Source: WTJD01 sp964225175
GTDB taxonomy: Bacteria > Pseudomonadota > Gammaproteobacteria > Xanthomonadales > SZUA-36
DNA length: 17,587 nucleotides
Assembly (NCBI GenBank): GCA_964225175.1
Contig: CAXQNK010000059.1
Span: 1 to 17,587, forward strand
Direction of reading: 5' to 3'
Part shown: one piece after another, positions 13,959 through 17,587 of the stretch
Layout of the letters: each line of letters starts with the position of its first letter
Position numbering within the stretch: position 1 is the first letter of the stretch
The notes under the pieces: generated by a model
The model's input: the letters and a program-made list of their open reading frames with translations, nothing else
Told to the model about the DNA's origin: nothing
Databases searched by the model: none
Position numbers and translations under genes: made by a program

Positions 13959-16142
13959 TCAATCGACGGTCGGTCGATCCTCGACAATAGTAGGTGTAAT
14001 GAATATCAGTAGTTCCCGTTTACGCAATGAGTTGCTTCGGTTTCGGAACAGCGCCCCCACAACGGGGATACTGCTGAGATAGGGGACGCTCTCTTCGTTC
14101 TGCGAACGCTCGTCCTGGAATATTCCACCCAGCACCACTGTTTCACTGTTTCGCACCAGCACACTGGTCTTTAATTCGCGGGTATCAATTGAAATTGCCG
14201 AACCGCCGAATCCGGTAGGAACGACATCGCCGACCGTATCCTGCTTGATTTCCAACTCCATCTGGATTCGGTCATCCGGAGTGATCAGCGGCGTGACCTT
14301 GAGTTCCAGCACGGCCTCTTTGAACTGGGACGCGGCTGCACCGGAAGATGTGGCCTCATTGTACGGAATCTCGACACCTTGCTGAATGAACGCTTCTTCC
14401 TTGTTGGCCGTGACAATACGTGGCGTGGAGATCACTTCACCCTCACCGTCGGTCTCCAGCGCGGACAGCTCCAGATCGAGCAGGTAGTCTCCCGCCAGGA
14501 ACGACAGCCCAATGGCCCCGGCGTTCCGCGCTGCAGCCGGCAGATTCACGTTATATCGATCGGGAATCGGTGCAACGTCGAGAAGGCCGTCATCTCGGGG
14601 ATTAGTGGCTGGGTTCAGCAGATCGGCGGCAGCTCCATTGCCTGACACCGCGAGGATGTTGCTCCCCTGGTGCAGAGCGGAAACACCAAATCGCACACCG
14701 AGGTCGCGGCTGAAGTCACTATTGGCAACCACGATACGAGATTCGATCTGGACCTGGTCCACCGGCGTATCCAATTCCGCGACAAGCGCCCTGACGGCCT
14801 CCACGCGATAAATGGTGTCGCTCACAACAAGCGTATTGGTTCTCTCATCCACAGTCACCGAGCCCCGATCAGACAAAATGCCTTCAGAACTCGCAAATTC
14901 TCCCCCGCCACCACTTTTCCTTGACTCTTCAATCAATGCCTTGATTTCAAGCGCATCGGAATAATTCACCGTGACCAGGCGGGTCACGACGGGCTCGAGC
15001 TCCCGGCGATCAGCCATCGCCTGAAGCAATTCCTGCTCTCGAGCCGCGATGTCTGCTGTGGGAGCGATCCAGATCACATTGCCGTTACGTCGTTTATCAA
15101 GATTTCTCGCGTCAAGAATAATGTCCAGGGCCTGATCCCAGGGCACATTGGTCAATCGCAGCGTCAGGTTTCCTGACACGTTGTCGGCCACAACGATATT
15201 GAGATCGGACACATCTGCAATCAACTGCAACACTGACCGAACGGCGATGTCCTGGAAATTGAAGGTGACGCGGGTACCTTCGTATTCTTTATCTTCGAAC
15301 AAGGTCACTGAGTAGAGGTCGTCACCGTCTTCGGTTTCCAGAACCTGCGCCACTTCGATCACCAGGTCGGTACCGTCTTGATAGGCCATATGCTCAAAGT
15401 TACCGGAAATGGACAGCTCGATTACGGTTTTTTCTCCAGAGGAACTCAAGTCAATGATCTGGATCGGCGTCGCGAAGTCCACCACGTCCAGCAATTGATC
15501 AAAGCGGTCAGGCAATATGGTGTCGAAAATTTCCACAACCAGTTCACCCATACCGGCGTCCGCCACGTAGTCAAACCCGGCGCCATCCAGACCGACGATC
15601 ACCCGGCCCTGGCCATTGGTGCCACGCCGAAAATCCACATCTGTGAGAGAGAAAGTATCACGGTAACCCATGTCACCTGAGGCCACGCGTGATTCACCGC
15701 CCTCGATGGTGAGGACGATCGCACCGTCACTGGCGTCATAATCAAATGCCATGGTCCGCGAAAGGTCCACGACCAGGCGAGTCTGCCCACCGGTGCTCAG
15801 CAGGGTGTAGCCCCTGACCGCCCCCGCGCCCACCGTCACAGCGCCGGTATCCATGGCGCTCTCGGTTTGGGAAAGATCAAGAACGATTCGGGCCGGGTCG
15901 GTGGTTTCAAATACGCTAACCGCTGGCACATCGCCCTCCGTGGACAATGTGATCGATACTTCTCCGCCGATTCCGATCTGGTAATCAGCCGCCGTTACTC
16001 TCGTTTCCGCCAGGACCATCGCAGTTGGCGTCAATGCGAGAGTACCTATCAACCAAGCCAAACTCGCAAGCTTATTTCCCATCATCGCAACCATCCCTCG
16101 GGTTTCTAACACCTTGTTCATATTGTCATCCTTAGTCGACAT
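13959..16142 (-). CDS. pilQ: Type IV pilus outer-membrane secretin PilQ
   Basis: Forms the outer-membrane ring through which the type IV pilus passes. From the ATG at 16142 it has 727 residues. A signal peptide ends around LTPTAMVLA (residue 45). It is followed by two AMIN domains that bind peptidoglycan (about 50-147 and 165-265), the secretin N0/STN domain (about 285-360, TFNFQDIAVRSVLQLIADVSDLNIVV), an N1 domain (NTLVVSD), and the secretin core ending VPYLSSIPVVGALFRNRS...RELLIFITP. The start is uncertain. A GTG at 16187 overlaps the pilP stop by 4 bp but adds 15 odd residues. The ATG at 16142 has a good GAGGG site, and the ATG at 16121 has AAGGA and gives the neatest signal peptide. It is the last gene of pilN-O-P-Q, and no aroK follows. 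Confidence 0.95.
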   Translation of the reverse strand: MSTKDDNMNKVLETRGMVAMMGNKLASLAWLIGTLALTPTAMVLAETRVTAADYQIGIGGEVSITLSTEGDVPAVSVFETTDPARIVLDLSQTESAMDTGAVTVGAGAVRGYTLLSTGGQTRLVVDLSRTMAFDYDASDGAIVLTIEGGESRVASGDMGYRDTFSLTDVDFRRGTNGQGRVIVGLDGAGFDYVADAGMGELVVEIFDTILPDRFDQLLDVVDFATPIQIIDLSSSGEKTVIELSISGNFEHMAYQDGTDLVIEVAQVLETEDGDDLYSVTLFEDKEYEGTRVTFNFQDIAVRSVLQLIADVSDLNIVVADNVSGNLTLRLTNVPWDQALDIILDARNLDKRRNGNVIWIAPTADIAAREQELLQAMADRRELEPVVTRLVTVNYSDALEIKALIEESRKSGGGGEFASSEGILSDRGSVTVDERTNTLVVSDTIYRVEAVRALVAELDTPVDQVQIESRIVVANSDFSRDLGVRFGVSALHQGSNILAVSGNGAAADLLNPATNPRDDGLLDVAPIPDRYNVNLPAAARNAGAIGLSFLAGDYLLDLELSALETDGEGEVISTPRIVTANKEEAFIQQGVEIPYNEATSSGAAASQFKEAVLELKVTPLITPDDRIQMELEIKQDTVGDVVPTGFGGSAISIDTRELKTSVLVRNSETVVLGGIFQDERSQNEESVPYLSSIPVVGALFRNRSNSLRKRELLIFITPTIVEDRPTVD

Positions 16143-16183
16143 GGCTTTCCCTCGCAGCCCCAGACCACCTGAGTACACAGGCT

Positions 16184-16735
16184 TCACGTGCCTTCCAACG
16201 CCATTGCAGCTTCCCGTTCAATCCAGCCGCCCGCGCCGTCAGTGATCAATTCGCTCAGAACCACTTCATTGGTCGCGATTCGGGTAATTCGTCCATGATT
16301 CTTACCTATGTATTGATCGACAGTTACCCGGTGAATCACACCGTCCGGATCCCTGACCAACCCCCAATAATCATCTTCCTTAGCGAAGGTGCCGACCATT
16401 GCCAGTGTATCTAGCTCGAAGCGTTCCAGAAATTCACGCGGGCGCTCCAAATCCGGCCGCGGGCCACTGCCTTTGGCTCCACCGGCTTGCTCGTCGAGAC
16501 CCTCTGATGTTGATGGCCTGAACGGGTCCCGACCCGTTAGCCCCTGGTATTGGTAGGGCGAGTAGGTTCTTACTGCAGGAATGGGTGGAATGGGCGCAGC
16601 AGGCCGCTTCTGAACCTCTGCAATGTACACATCCAGATCCGACATGTCACTTCCACAAGCGGTCAGAAGTGCTCCGACCACAAAGACAGGAATGAGCTTA
16701 GCCAGGGACCCTTGTCTTGGTTCAGGCTGTATCAT
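16184..16735 (-). CDS. pilP: Type IV pilus assembly lipoprotein PilP
   Basis: Lipoprotein linking the inner-membrane PilN/PilO complex to the PilQ secretin. It has 183 residues, with a signal peptide ending in lipobox LLTAC (Cys27), a proline-rich linker (RPAAPIPPIPAVRTYSPYQYQG), then GRDPFRP and a beta-rich C-terminal domain. The pattern LERFELDTLAMVGTF....YWGLVRDPDGVIHRVTVDQYIGKNHGRI is highly typical of PilP. The ATG at 16735 overlaps the pilO stop by 4 bp (ATGA). The distance and order relative to pilQ are standard. Confidence 0.96.
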   Translation of the reverse strand: MIQPEPRQGSLAKLIPVFVVGALLTACGSDMSDLDVYIAEVQKRPAAPIPPIPAVRTYSPYQYQGLTGRDPFRPSTSEGLDEQAGGAKGSGPRPDLERPREFLERFELDTLAMVGTFAKEDDYWGLVRDPDGVIHRVTVDQYIGKNHGRITRIATNEVVLSELITDGAGGWIEREAAMALEGT

Positions 16736-17349
16736 GGTCCGGCACCCTGTTCCGCCATCTCTTCTTCATCGACATATCGGTAGGTTTTGACCTGGCCCTC
16801 CAGCATCAGTCTGCCTCCAGCGCCTGGGCCGGCCGCCTTGAGAGAAATGTCGTGCATGGTCATGATCACAACCCTCGGCAATGAAGCAACACCACCCACG
16901 AAATCGCCGAACTGGTGGTAATCACCCACCATCCGTATCGCTATGGGTCTCTCGGCATAGAAATCCTTGCTCTCCTCTACCAGGGGTTGAAACAATTGAA
17001 CGTCTATGCCGGCTGCGAGGGCGGTCTGTGAGACATCAACCAGCAACTTATCCATCTCGGTTTTGCTGGGCAACTGGCGAAACATCGTTTTTAGCAGCTC
17101 TCTCATCTGCTCCAGCTGTTGCTCGTAGGCTTCAAGGTTGGCCGATTTTTGCTGTTTGGCCTCAAAATCCAGTTTCAAAGTGACTTCGCGTTGCTCAACG
17201 CGTTCCAGTTCGTCCCACTTGTCGCTGATGATCATGAAGTACCCGCCGGTGATCAAGGCCGCGAGCAGAATGACCAAGAGCGTATACCTGACCGTCGTGG
17301 GCGCACTTCCCAGATTGGTGTAATCAACATTACGGAAATCGTTAAGCAT
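16732..17349 (-). CDS. pilO: Type IV pilus inner-membrane platform protein PilO
   Basis: Partner of PilN in the inner-membrane alignment complex. It has 205 residues: a short cytoplasmic start (MLNDFRNVDYTNLGSAP), one membrane helix (about 21-41, YTLLVILLAALITGGYFMII), a periplasmic coiled coil (about 44-95, rich in Glu, Gln and Lys), and a ferredoxin-like C-terminal domain with IDVQLFQP...FYAERPI.I...G.YH..G.FV..VA.LPR, all typical of PilO. The start ATG at 17349 overlaps the pilN stop by one base (TAATG), so the genes are coupled. Confidence 0.96.
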   Translation of the reverse strand: MLNDFRNVDYTNLGSAPTTVRYTLLVILLAALITGGYFMIISDKWDELERVEQREVTLKLDFEAKQQKSANLEAYEQQLEQMRELLKTMFRQLPSKTEMDKLLVDVSQTALAAGIDVQLFQPLVEESKDFYAERPIAIRMVGDYHQFGDFVGGVASLPRVVIMTMHDISLKAAGPGAGGRLMLEGQVKTYRYVDEEEMAEQGAGP

Positions 17350-17587
17350 TACTCGTCTCCGCCCATCTCATCCAACTCAATGCCATCCTCGTCGACTCGC
17401 TTTGTTCGCAGTGTCACTCCAATTGAGAACTCGTAGGGCTCGACGGGCGTCGCAGGTCTTAATGATGTCTTGACCACCTTGAGGTCTGGGCCAAGGAACA
17501 GGTCACTGGCATCCAGACTCTGGAGGTAGGCGGACACCCGCGCGTTCGATTGGCTGTTTCCGGTCAGGCTGAGATTGACACCCTGTT
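17349..17587 (-). CDS. pilN: Type IV pilus assembly protein PilN, C-terminal part (cut by window edge)
   Basis: The reading frame stays open from the stop at 17351-17349 to the right edge, about 78 codons. The visible C-terminus reads GVNLSLTGNSQSNARVSAYLQSLDASDLFLGPDLKVVK and then ...VEPYEFSIGVTLRT, matching the C-terminal ferredoxin-like domain of PilN (SLTG...SN.RVS...R.L..S..F..P.L). PilN bridges cytoplasmic PilM and the PilO/PilP complex. The Met at 17537 is internal. The N-terminal PilM-binding motif and membrane helix are beyond the edge. The protein ends in an acidic tail (DEDGIELDEMGGDE), longer and more acidic than I would expect for PilN. Confidence 0.92.
   Translation of the reverse strand, partial: QGVNLSLTGNSQSNARVSAYLQSLDASDLFLGPDLKVVKTSLRPATPVEPYEFSIGVTLRTKRVDEDGIELDEMGGDE

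Noticed and set aside
1..17587. CRISPR array, transposon ends, prophage or toxin-antitoxin pair
   Set aside because: No regularly spaced direct repeats, transposase or integrase motifs, or small paired genes of these types were seen; genes look like chromosomal housekeeping and metabolism.

Overview
The window looks like a chromosomal segment from a free-living gammaproteobacterium. The evidence is a glutaminyl-tRNA synthetase of the E. coli type, an MnmG close to the E. coli length, a PepN-type M1 aminopeptidase, a type IV pilus pilN-O-P-Q series, and the HutF/HutG pair of the Pseudomonas-type histidine pathway. Base composition is moderately GC-rich throughout. I see no insertion sequence, phage gene, CRISPR array, rRNA or tRNA. 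Coding density is very high, most genes lie on the minus strand, and many overlap by 1-8 bp.

Layout from left to right. (1) 1-853: the 5' half of glnS (minus, cut by the window edge). (2) 914-1006: a strong minus-strand terminator with a second, larger inverted repeat directly upstream, in the mnmG-glnS gap. (3) 1101-2987: mnmG. (4) 3118-4290: a lipoprotein rich in Tyr, Trp, Pro and His with a long disordered tail. (5) 4382-8752: a tightly packed minus-strand series read as pepN, then a SLOG/MoCo-carrier-like protein, a DUF4239 (bestrophin-like) membrane protein and a small exported protein. (6) 8902-9855: a divergent PLP enzyme of the serine racemase / serine-threonine dehydratase family. 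(7) 10029-10547: a SixA-like histidine phosphatase (plus). (8) 10555-13852: a minus-strand operon read as hutG, hutF, a DUF938 methyltransferase and free methionine-R-sulfoxide reductase. (9) 13907-16142: pilQ with its terminator, preceded by pilP, pilO and the 3' end of pilN, which runs off the right edge.

How the genes work together. PilN and PilO form the inner-membrane alignment complex, PilP links it to the outer membrane, and PilQ is the secretin. HutF and HutG carry out the last two steps of the five-step histidine route (formiminoglutamate to formylglutamate to glutamate plus formate). The earlier steps are not in this window. GlnS and MnmG both serve translation, but a terminator separates them.

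No clear new defence or mobile system is visible. The items most worth a second look are the structured element at the 3' end of the mnmG transcript, the pepN-SLOG-DUF4239-exported-protein gene string, the His/aromatic-rich lipoprotein, and two gene-order departures: mnmG without rsmG, and pilQ not followed by aroK/aroB.
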